From Symsagittifera roscoffensis (taxonomy: Eukaryota > Xenacoelomorpha > Acoela > Convolutidae): 64,000 nucleotides of DNA. Within the stretch, counting starts at the first letter, position 1. Each line of letters begins with the position of its first letter. The stretch lies in NCBI RefSeq assembly GCF_963678635.1, contig NC_087062.1:56745970-56809969 (forward strand), in the 5' to 3' direction. This document shows, one piece after another, positions 33,601-45,600 of the stretch. A program made the translations under genes and the position numbers. The notes below the pieces were generated by a model, which searched no databases, had not been told where the DNA came from, and saw only the letters and a list, made by a program, of their open reading frames with translations.

Positions 33601-36600
33601 GATGATCAACCTGAACCGGTTCTTTCTAAACTGCTCGTTTTATACTTTGCTGCTAAAAGTTTCAGGCAAAATATGTAAGCCACGAATTGCCCCTAACTAC
33701 GAAAATGAACTGAGGCAAACAAAATTGTTCGGAATTGAGGTGAAGCAATATCAAACATTGATATTATCGGTTAGAGTTAATAGTTTCTCAAAATTCAATT
33801 AACCAAAAAAATAATCGAGACCAGTTAAAGGGCAGAGTTGGAACATTCTGGGCTGGTTTTTTCCTGATATAAGGAGCCTTTATACGGTATAAACTAATTT
33901 TTCGATTTTGAAACAATCTTATGACATTTGGGTTTTTCGAGACTCTACTTCTCCTAAACCTTCGTGTTCCAACTTTCTAAGAAAGTTACGAAGTATTTGT
34001 GCTCGGGTTGGTTTTTTCTCCAGGCAAATGTCAACTTATCATTACTGGGCCAAACTTTTGTGAATTGTAAGCGAATTCGCAACAAGCCAAAAACAGAGTT
34101 GTTTTGGAATCCGCAACCTTGCAATATTTCTTTGATCTTCTTTGCCATTTTGGATTGCACGGACAATTAGCTAAAACGATCTGTTGCTCGAAATCATTCC
34201 AAAACAGGTAAATTTGCGGAATCCGCAGCAAAAGTTCTGAAATCCGCAACAAAACTTGTGGAATCCGGAACATTTTGTGGAATCCATAAACAAATACTAT
34301 TATGACACAAGACTGCTCGCATCAGGGCGAAGCCCTGAATGTTCCGACTGCCTTTTAAGTTTTTTGGAGCAGTAATAAGATTTAAAAAATTAAAGGTAAT
34401 AAAATCAAATGAAAAATTTTTTTTCTTCTAAAATTTGAAATTTTCTTTGAAAATCATCACCCCACACGCCATGTAAAGAACAAAAGAATAAATTTCGCTC
34501 CTTGTAACAAATCAGTTATGGCAAACTTCTTTCAACAAGCTTCTTTCAACCAATTTGGATCGATTTCTAAGACGGATTAAATCTCCGCTTACGCGTAAAT
34601 AGCGCAAAATATATCGCGCTTTATGGTCACAAATCGGCCAAAATGGCTGGCAGTCTTTAAACCGCCATAACTTTACGAAAAAAGATCACAGGTGAAAAAT
34701 CTTTTCAAATTTAAGCTCAAGACAACAAAACCTTTTGAATGAGATTTTAAAAATCCGTCCAAAATTGCTAGTTAAAAAGTCGAAAACTTGAAAAAACCCA
34801 CCCCGAGCACGAATATTCCGTTATTTTCGTATCGAAATCCAGAACAATAAGACTAACATACCACTAGGCTAATTTGAGATAATATATTTCGTGCTATTAA
34901 ATAGGTAGTTGGAGATTTAATCCGTATCAAATTGTTACAAATTGGACTGAGGCATGCTTTTTGGTTTATTTAATACTTTGCTATACTTTTGAAATTTTTG
35001 AAATTTTGTCAGTTTTTTTAAATTCATCAATTATGTTCTTTTTTCAAAATGCTCCAAAACAAGTCTGAACATTCAGTTCAGGAAATCGCCAAAATAGAGC
35101 AGTCTTGTAAGGTTTTAGAAGTGGTTTATTTTTACACCTGGACCTGGTCTAACTAAATTTGATTGTTTTGGTCAAAAAAGTTTTTAAAAGTGCACAAAAC
35201 ATCATTTTTAGCTTGTTTGTTCAAAAACTTGCTTGGGCGCAGAACGTTTTCGACAAAATAGGGTGTTGGTGTCCATATAGATTATGTCTATATGATTTTG
35301 TCTATTTTGTCTATAGATAGGAATTATATGTCCATATAGTTCCTATCTTAGAAGTTTCTTGTAATGTGCCTAACTTCTCTAATTGACCTCTGACTTTGTT
35401 GGTATGCAGTTTTGTGGAGTTTTCGAAACTTACTGACGCAATGACAACATCCGATGAGTGCTCATTTCAGAGTCCGTTGAGTACTCGCCGGTCGGTAATG
35501 ATGAGCAGAGTTTTTGTCTAGTTTTTAAATACTTGAACTGAGAATTGTTCGATTCTTCAGCTTTGAGAATAGCCACCAAACTTACCAGTTGCATATCCAT
35601 GAGGTAGTTTTTGATGTTGACGGAGGCCTGGAAGGGGTTCTCGTGGATCTTGAACGCCATCATCTCCACGCAGTCCAGTGCCAGTCCAGGCTGCACGTAG
35701 TCAATGCTCAGAAACACAGTGGCAGCCTGAACAAACAAAACGAGCAAGTAAAAAAGTACCCATGTATAGATTGTTGGCCAAAAACTGGAACTGATTAAAA
35801 AGAGCAATCTACCAACTTTGATTAAGTGTTTCATGTTATCTTGAATTTTCAAACAACTTTGAGAGATATGTTTAGTCTTTCAAAAAGGCTTTTAAAAACT
35901 ATTTCTGATGCAGGTTATTTTCTGTTTTCATTTTTTTTTGGTTTTTCATTTTTATCTATGTCGAAGCGGCTAAGGTTTTCAATTTTGAAAGCTTTAAGTT
36001 TTAATTAACCTAAAAAAGGCCAATGAAATGAAATAGAATTCAAAAAGTGACTAGAGTTTGACGGTGTATTTAAGCCAGTGAAAACTGTTATCATTTGCGC
36101 TGCAGTTTTCATCATATAATTTTACGCTTGCATAGGTCTCACATAAGCATACAGACTGGTTTTCGTTGACTGATTTGCACGGTAGCTAGTTGATAAATCA
36201 TAATGCTTACATTAGATACCAAATAAAACGCGACTGCTCGGAGTGCGGTCTGTATTAAGACAACAGCGTATTCATACTCGGTAAGCAGACAAATACTGTC
36301 GGTAAGCAGACAAATACCGTATTAGCCAATCAGATTCGAGATGGGAGAGCAAATTAATTATTAATTTCTTCCTAGTATTTGTCTGCTTACTGACTAGTCT
36401 GAATACACAGTTGTCTAAATACTACTACGTAACCGACTGTTCGTATCAGAGCGAATTCCTAAATGTTCCAAGTGTCTTTTTACGTCAATAAACACAATTT
36501 TTTTTTTAGTAATTAATGAAAAAAATTCGATTTTTTTTCTTCAGTTTTATTACTTAATTTTGTCCTCCACATGCTATGTTGAGTAGAAAACGATACACTT

Positions 36601-39600
36601 TGTGTCGTACAATAAGGATTTCTACGAGCAAACTGCTTGTCTTTATTGAATTTGGAATAATTGAATTTGCCAGTCCTCCTTTAATATGACAAAAATTAGT
36701 AGCCTACAATTATCCCAATTTAAAATATACTACTCAAATTAGTTCTAAATTTAAATCCCAATATACTCCCAAAAATGAATGACCACAGTTGAACTAAATT
36801 TTTCACTTAAAGCCTTGATACCAATATAATTCAGAAACCATTTTCATTAAAACAAGCATTTTAAAAAATTAAAATTTATTTTGAAAAGAGAACCCCGTAA
36901 GCAAATTTACTATACCAGCTTCTTCGAGAGTCGAAACAACAAGACTGCTTATATCAGGGCAAAACTCTAAAAACTGATGGTGAGGCCTGATGATATTTTT
37001 TGTGCAAAATCAAAAAAGACAGTTTTATAAAAAAAAATCAAAAAAAAAATATTTTTTGCAAAACTTCCGCATGAAATGTTATGTATAAATTTTTGTTCCG
37101 ACTTTCGATACGAAAGTAACGGAATATTTGTACTCGGGGTGGTTTTTTTTTCTTCAGACAAATTTCGACTTTTTAACTAGCCATTTTTGACGGAATTTTT
37201 TAAATCATTCGAAAGGCAGTGTTGTTTTGGCCTCAAATTCGAAAAGATTTTTCACCAGTGATCATTTATCGTAAAGTTATGGGGGTTTAAAGATTGCCAT
37301 TTTTGCCAATTTGGGACAATGAACGCGCGATTTGTTTCACGCTATTAACGAGCAAACGGAGAGTTAATCCGTCTTAGAAATCGTTCCAAATTGGTTGCAA
37401 GAAGCTCAGCTGCCACAATTGATTTGTTAGGAGGCGCAAAATCTACCCTTTTGTACTTTATATGGCGCGAGGGGATAATTTTCATAAGCAAAATTCAATT
37501 TTTAGAAAGAAAAAATTCATTTTGTTTTATTACACTTAGTTTTTTAATGTAATGACTCTTCCATAAATCTTAAAAGGCAGTCGGAACATTCAGGGCTTCG
37601 CCCTGATACGAGCAGTCTTGTTTTATTTTGCATCTGATCAAGCAAAATTTGAACAAAATAGCTCAATTTAATTAAATTTCTATTTATGTATAAGATGAAA
37701 TAGCTCACCACTTGCGTTCGGAGTTAACAGAAAACTGGATTTTTTTGCACACTTTAATTACTCGAAAGTGGCAATTTTCAAAATCCTATGAGTTGAAAAG
37801 ATATAATCGCAGTAAATCAATATTTTTTTGATCTTAGAGTATCAATTTGTTTCAGATTTTATGAAAAATTTTCATCAAAATTATTAGTTAAAAACTCGAA
37901 ATTTGTCTGTAAAACCACAGAGCGCACAAATATTCTATACTTTTTCCATAAATGGGTTAGAAAACCAATTCAAAATTTTCAATGACTATGCGATTGCTAA
38001 CGCTTAAATTTGCTGGATTTCAAATATAAACAAAAAACTAAGCCTCTTCTCTATAAAAAGTTAAATTAAAACTCTTCATAACAAAATGGATAATGTTTTC
38101 ATTAAACTAAAAAAAAACGAAAATCAACAAGTTAGCCAAAACTTATCCAAAATGAGTTAGCCAAAATCACCAAGTTAGCCAAAATAATTTGAGCAGATTT
38201 TTTTTTCGAGTTCAAATACGTTCTCTTTTGTTTTTGATATCGCATTTTGCTAATTTTCAGAAAGATTCAATACTTTTAGTTTTAGTAGTACCAAATTCAA
38301 CAATATTTTAGCGTTTTTAGTTCTATGCTTTGAAATCTGAAAGATACATCCATTTAGAAAATCTAACCGAGAAAACCGTTCTTGGAAAACAGTTGTAGGA
38401 CAGTCGGTGAGACAGCGATCCGTGTACTGTTTCTTAGGTAGAAAATGTTTTTGTTTCTTTTTATCATTTCAAGTTGTGCGCTACAAAATTTTGTTTGTAA
38501 GAATCTTAAATCTCTGCAATTGCATTTTTCTTTATTTTACAGTTTTGTATCCATTCAACTTTTAAATTGTCCTCAGAAACCCCCAAGCCATTCATTTTTG
38601 CTAAAATAGTGTTTGGTACACAATAAAAAATCAACTTTAGCTGAAAGGCATTAAACTAAGACATGTCTGAGCGTGAACGAGTAAACAGTTTGAATAACTT
38701 TTTAATGTGTAAATTGCCGTTTGATAAGTTTTTGCAACATTTCATGTAGTAAATATACAATGGTCTTGGAAAACTTGGAAAAGAGTCCTCTTTTTGACCA
38801 GAACTGTGGGTAACTTCACGCGAACTGACCTTTATAGCACGTGACATCTGGTCTTCTGGATTCAGCACCGTAGCGATTGTTCTAGTTTTGTACTTGTTGA
38901 GCTTTCCCGTAATAGCCGAGTTCATCTCCGCAATTGATGAGTCATGGAACACACTGAGAGACAGACTGAGACCCCGTTCGATGCTGTAGTGCATCAGAAC
39001 TGCCACTTTCATCTTTGAAACAAACATAAAATGATTCATACTAGCGTGAACGCAAAAATTCATGATTAGAATAAACCTACTTCTGAAATTTTGTGATTCT
39101 ATTGCTCAAATTAGTTTTAATATTGTCACATCATAAGTAATGAAACGAAAGATTCTTGCCAGGGGCTGACATAGTGTTTTTTTTTCCAGGTGGGGGGACT
39201 CTCTCTTTCCAGGTGGGGAGTTTTCAATTTTTTTTAGTTTGAATAAAGTGACTTTCTGCTCTCCTAAAAACATGAAGTGTTTTGGCTTAAATTTTTCAGT
39301 CGCAGGCAAAATTTTAAAAAGAAAAACAGCCCAAAAGGCATTTTTAGGCATTTTTTTAAGGTGAAAAAAAAACCATCTTTCCTTTTCATGTAGTTTCAAT
39401 CATGTTTCGAAATTTTGGGCTGAACAAGTCAAAAGCCTTAACAATGCAGCTCTTACCCCCAGGGCCACCATCATTCGTGTCAGTATACCAGAACCAAACA
39501 CCTGTACATACATTAAGAGCAAACCCCCTCCAGGAAAACGGAAGAAAAAAAGGGCAACGAATGAAAAAAAATTTACTGGTTGTTGTCCAAATAGCATTGA

Positions 39601-42600
39601 GTGCTGCGCTGCGATCAGAATGATGACCTATTGGGTTGCGATAGGACAAAAAAAGATGAAAAAAGTAGCTACGACTCGAACTTTACAGTAACTAGTGTGG
39701 TGAAAACTGTTTTGCAAATTTTAGGGCCAAATTTTACCCATATAAAGATCATTTTGGCTCCTTTTAGTCATTCAAAAATAAAGCTAAATCTACTGTGTCA
39801 ATTGATGAGCAGTGTTTTTCTTATACACCTTCGGCAGCTTCTTATACATTCTAACAAAAATTTAGAAGTTTTAGAAGTCAAAATTTTGAACAACAGGCCA
39901 AAAAAAAAACATTTTTCGACACTTTTTGTAAAATTTTGACGGTAAATCGCGTTTTTCCGGCGCGCGCTCCTCCCTTAAAATTAGTATACATTGGTTCCGA
40001 AGGCGCCTTTATAAATTTTTGAGGGTCCATCACCAATTATTGATGTCTCAAAAAGGTACAAAGAGGGACCCTTTGGGTCGGAAGGGGGTCAAATAATCCT
40101 TGAGAAAGAAGCGTCCGCCCCCCCCCCCCTCAATCAACCCCTTATTAGGTGGCCAAAATTTGCTCTCAGAAATTTTATCATGTGAATTTCAAGAAGCCAT
40201 TTACAAGTCTTTAACCATTTTGATTTTTTTTAGACGAATCAGATTATCAAACTACTGCGGAATCCACAAATCAATGTAAGTAGCTAATAGAGCCATTTCA
40301 GCTAGGAACAACTAAGCATTAAATCAGAATAAAAAGCAGGTGCCGAAATTTCTACGATAAGCTATGGCAGGGGCGGATTTAGGGGAAGGCGGACAACACC
40401 CTCCCTCAACGATTCGACCCCCTTCTGACCCGAATAGTCCCCCTTCGTACAATTGTGAGATATCAATAATTGTTGACAGACCCTAAAAAATTTCTGAAGA
40501 CCATTTCACCACCAATATATACTTATTTAATATATTTAAGGGGGAGTGCATGGCAGAAATTGTAGACAAAACAGAGTTTTCTTAGTGCTCTGGGACAGCT
40601 CGGATAATCAATTTGGTCGACCTAGAAAAAAATCGACAAAATTTTCGAATTTTTTTTGAAAATCCGCTCCCCCTCGAGAAAACCTTAGATCCCTCCTGCG
40701 CCGTAGTTATTTCAACTTCTACTAGAGTGGTATAACTAAACTGATAATTCTCTGAATTGACATAGTTAATCTTTGGCGTTTGGTTATTTTTTAAACAAAA
40801 ACCTGCTGTCTTACAAAATAAATTATATCGGTTTTAAATTGAATTTGCAAAAATTTTGAGCGTAGGAACTTTATGTTTGTGACCACGACAGCTATGCAGA
40901 ACCTTTTTCTGCTAAAAATTAGATTTTTAAGATAAGTTGTTGTGTTTTTGTTCTGTTTTTTATTAGTTCAAAAAAAAAGTTTTTTTCTTGCGCCACTTAA
41001 CTTCAGTTTGCTATGAGAGCAACTTTTCATGCACTCACAAAATGAATATTTTCCATTTCAAAAAAATTGTAAATTTATCTCCTCGATACGTGTGACTAAG
41101 GCTTTGGGGATTTTGCGTATCACATGTGATACACAAGTAAAATCACATGAAAACAAAATGGGTTTACGAAACTTATTTGAATCTCCAAGAACGTTTATAA
41201 TCTTTTAAATGCTTGTTGATGTTTTTAGGCACTTTTTGGAAAACTTTCCTTAAACAATCGCGTTTTTTTGGCGCGCTGCCCTGTTAAAATTAGTATATAT
41301 TGGCGCCAAAGGCGCCTTCATAATTTCTTAGGGTCTGTCACCAAATACTGATATCTCAAAATAGTACAAAGGGATCCTTTGGTTCGGAAGGGGGTCAAAT
41401 CCTTGAGAAAGAAGCGTCCGCCCCCCCCCCTCAATCAACTCTTAATTAGGTGGCCAAGTTTCGCTCTCAGAAATTTTGCTAGAAACAACTAAGCATAAAG
41501 CCAGAATTGAAAGCAGGTGCCCAAAAATCTACGATGAGCCAAGGCAGGAGCGGATTTAGGGGAAGGAGGGGAGCGGACGTCCCCCTCTCAGGGATTCGAA
41601 CCCCTATCGACCCAAAGGGTCCCCCTTCGTACTATTTTGAGACATCAATATTCGGTGAAGGAGCCTAAAAAATTTCTAGGGGCACCTTCGGTGCCAATGT
41701 ATTCTAATTTTAAGGGGGAGCGCGCGCAAAAAAAACGCAATTTTTTGGTCAAATTTTTCAAAAAGTGCCTAAAAACGCTTTTCGGCCTAATGTTTCTGCG
41801 ACAAAGTTTCCGCTCCCACTCGAGAAAATCCTAATTCCCTCCTGCGCCATAGTTATCTCAACCTCTACTAGAGTGGTATAACTAAACTGATAGTTGTCTG
41901 AAATGACTTTAATTCATCTTTGGCGTTTGGTGATTTTTTAAACAAAAACCTGCTATCTTACAAAACAATTTATATCAATTTTAAATTGAATTTGCAAGCA
42001 CTTTGAGAGTTAAAGCATTATGTTTGTGACCACGACAGCTATGCAGAAACGTTTTATGCTAAAAACAGGTTTTCATGATAAGTTTGTTGTGTTTTTAATC
42101 TGATTTTATTTGGACAATAAAAATTTTTTTATTTTTTTGTTGTGCCATTCAACTTCAGTTTGCCATGAGAGCAGCCTTTCATGCAATCCCAAAATGAATA
42201 GGCTCCATTTCAAAAAAGTTGCAAATTTATCTCCTCAACAAGTGTGATTAGGGCTTTGGGGGAATTTGCGTATCACATGTGATACACAATTAAAGTCACG
42301 TGAAACAAAATGGTTTTTACGAATTTCATTTGAGTCCGCAAGAACTTCATTATTTATTTAAATGCTTTTTTACGTGAAGTGACATGGTTTATATTCAGCC
42401 ATTGAGTTTTTTTTCACCATTTTAAATTTAACCAGGAGTCTTCACATTTTCATTTGTCTAAATTTAGTGTTAACGACGAACCAAGAGCTGCATGAAAATA
42501 CGCAAAAAAAAAACAAGTTGTTCTGACTGTATTCAACTTATTGTTCTGAATTTCGTAACAAAACTAACGGAATATTTGTGCTCGGGGTGGTTTTTTTTCT

Positions 42601-45600
42601 TCGGAAAAATTTCGAATTTTAAACTAGCCATTTTTGACTGAGTTTTTTTGTACCATTCAAAAGGTATCGTTGTTCTGGTTTAAATTTAAAAAAACCTCTT
42701 ACCTGGGATTGTTATTGTAAAATTATGATGGTTTAAAGATTGCCCTTTTTGCCAATTTGGGACAATAAACGCGCGATATATTCGCGCTATTAACGCGTAA
42801 GCTGAGATTTGTTCCGTCTTATAAATCGCTGCAAATTGGTTGAAGGAAGCTTATTTGCTATAATTGATTTGTTACATTTATTTTTTTCATGTTATTACTG
42901 CTCCATGGACCTAAAAGGCAGTCGGAACATTCAGGGCTTCGCTCTGATACGAGCAGTCTTGTTCTCATTTACTCCTGCGGATTTATTTGATATGCTTTTG
43001 CTGTATAGACCAAGTAAAGATCCTGTACTAAAATATTGTTTTGATTTTCGTAACGGATCATTTGGGATCATTTTTTGTAGAGTTATGAGCGTTTAAACAT
43101 TGCCTTTTTGGCTAATTTGGGACAATAAACGCGGTATTAACGCGTAAGCGGAGATTTTATCCGTCTGAGAAATCGTTGCAAATGTGTTGAAGCAAGCTGA
43201 ATTTGCCATAATTGATTTGTTACTAGGACCGAAAATATCACTTCGTATTTTATATGGCGTGTTGGGGGATAATTTTCACAAAACATCTCAAATAAAAAAA
43301 AAATTTCATATCTTTTTCATTACATTTAATTTTTTCATGTTATTACTGCTCCATAGACCTTAAATGGCAGTCGGAACATTCAAGGCTTCGCCCTGATACG
43401 AGCAGTTGTTCTCATTTACTCGTGCGGATTTAATTGATCACTATTAATTGATTACTATATAGACCTAGTAAAGATCCTGAGCTAAATTATTGTTCCTACT
43501 GTAGACAAAATTCGACTTTTTAACTAGCCATTTCTGACTGAACTTTTTTACATCCTTCAAAAGGTATTGATGTGCTGAGCTTAAGTTTTTTGATAATAAT
43601 TACCGAAAAAATAAACGTTTTAAACTTTCAAAAAATGATCAAAAATTCAAAATTTTTTGCAACAAATTTTCTGTTTTATTTCTTAGGGTTAAGTTAAGAG
43701 TTAATGAGGTCACAATTTTTGTTAAAAATGAACTAAAACTAGAAACATTTTTTAATCAAATTACTCAAAACAATGCTAGTAAGGCGCGCTAAACTGAGAG
43801 CCCAGCTTTCTTTGAAAACGTTTGGAAATTGTCTGAAAAACTAAAATCTCAGATCAATAATTTCAATTTCCAAAAACTTTAGAATTTGTTGAATTGAAAG
43901 CACGTTTAATAAGGCTTCAGCTTGATCCCACATTTTTTTGCATATACTTGCGCAAATTTGAGCGAAAACGCTGCCTATGCCAAGGTACTTTTCCTACTCT
44001 ACAAGAGTTTTACAATCAATGAATCTTTGAATGAAACTAGATTATGCTTGGCGTGTTTGGTGAACTTTCTAATGAATGAAAACGGTCTTCTTTTTTCAAA
44101 TTGAATTTATTCTAAGCTTTAAAGCATAATAGTCAGAGAAGAATTTTTTATCCAAGCAGGACTATTAAAATTACGTTTGAATCATCTTTGCTGTGAGATA
44201 CAATCACCCCAAAATTTCATATTTCCGCTCTTTCAATAAAGGAACAAACATAATGTAATGCTTTTATCTTATTCATGAAACAGTAAATTCTTTGAAAAAT
44301 TTGCAATTTTAATTTACTTTTAAAGTAATTTTCTTAAATCAATTTTGATATTAGCTGTTTAAAAAATAAAAAAATCATCGCAGAAAACAAGCTAATTTTT
44401 CTTAAAATGTCACAACAAAGGAAAAAGTCAAAATTTCTCTAGAATGATTGTAATTGCAGCAAGTCTTTCTAAAATTATTATAGTCAAAACAATTACGCTA
44501 ACATGTTCAAAAACAACCATTGATCATTTTTAGTTGTATACCCCTTAGAGAAAAAATGTGAAAAAATTATTTTTGTAACGTAAGGCTTTTTAAACTACGC
44601 GATATTTTAAATCCTTGTTTGAGTTCGAATTTGATTTGTTTTGATACTTAAATGCCTGGCCACATGTGCCAGCCCACATTCAATTTTAAGCGTTAATAAT
44701 CGACTCTACTATGATTTTAATGCCAGTCTTACAAAAATTGAGAAAAAAACGAGTTTCATCAACTTCTAATCGAATATAATCTCTCTTTTTTGAAATCAAT
44801 TGAAAATCAGTTATAATATGTTTTAATCCATTTTAATCTATTATTATTTCCATCTATTTTTCCATAGAAACATAACCGATGATAATCGATTGTAGTTGAT
44901 TAATTTTATCCCTATTTTTAATTCAATTGTTCAGCACAAAAAACCATTATTATCGATTAGAAATGATTTCAATAGTTTTTAGTATGAACTATGATCAATA
45001 ATAATCGATTATACAGGGTATAATCTCTAGGAAAAAAAAACACGATTATTATCTGTTATGACTCTTTTAAACACCTAATTTTGGTAATTATTTTCAATTA
45101 TATTTGTCAAAAAATTTATAGAACAGTCCGTTACGAAGCCTAAACTTGAATTTGAAAGCCGTTTTTCTAGTTTTACAGCAACAAAAAATTTCGTTCTTTT
45201 TTCTATTATGAAAACACACCTGTACCGTTATGAGTTGATAACGTAAAATAATGCATTGTGAAACGTTTGGTATCTTAAGTAAAGACAATAAAATCAACTT
45301 TGGAAGCTCCGACTGGATTTCGAGTTTTGGATTGAAATACAATTGATAAATCATCTAATTTTCAGAGACGTAGGTTTCTTACTTTTTATTTTCTTGAAAA
45401 AATTTTAAGACAACTTGTAATACAATCAAAGTCTTTGTCACAATTTGAATTTCTTAATATTGTTTTAGCTAACAGGATACATGGGATTTTGATTTTACTT
45501 CGAAAAATGAGATCGACTTGGTTAGATTTCTGGATCAAAACAAACGCGAACGAAATCACGAAAACCCAACAATTATTTTCGACAGTTTATTTTTCAAACC

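Larger units (their letters stand above)
39940..42370. repeat. Tandem duplication of a 1.2-kb block (two diverged copies)
   Basis: Copy 1 (about 39,940-41,220) and copy 2 (about 41,250-42,370) share the same order: a C-run block with GAGAAAGAAGCGTCCGCCCC, a GGAACAACTAAGCAT block, a hAT-like element, a GGTATAACTAAACTGATA block and GCGTATCACATGTGATACAC. Copy 1 has about 120 extra bases near 40,180-40,300. Clear divergence indicates an old duplication that carried its nested element with it. Confidence 0.8.

Noticed and set aside
39386-39649. Overlapping ORFs on both strands near 39.5 kb
   Set aside because: They fall in a hAT-like repeat-derived segment; no motif or splice context.
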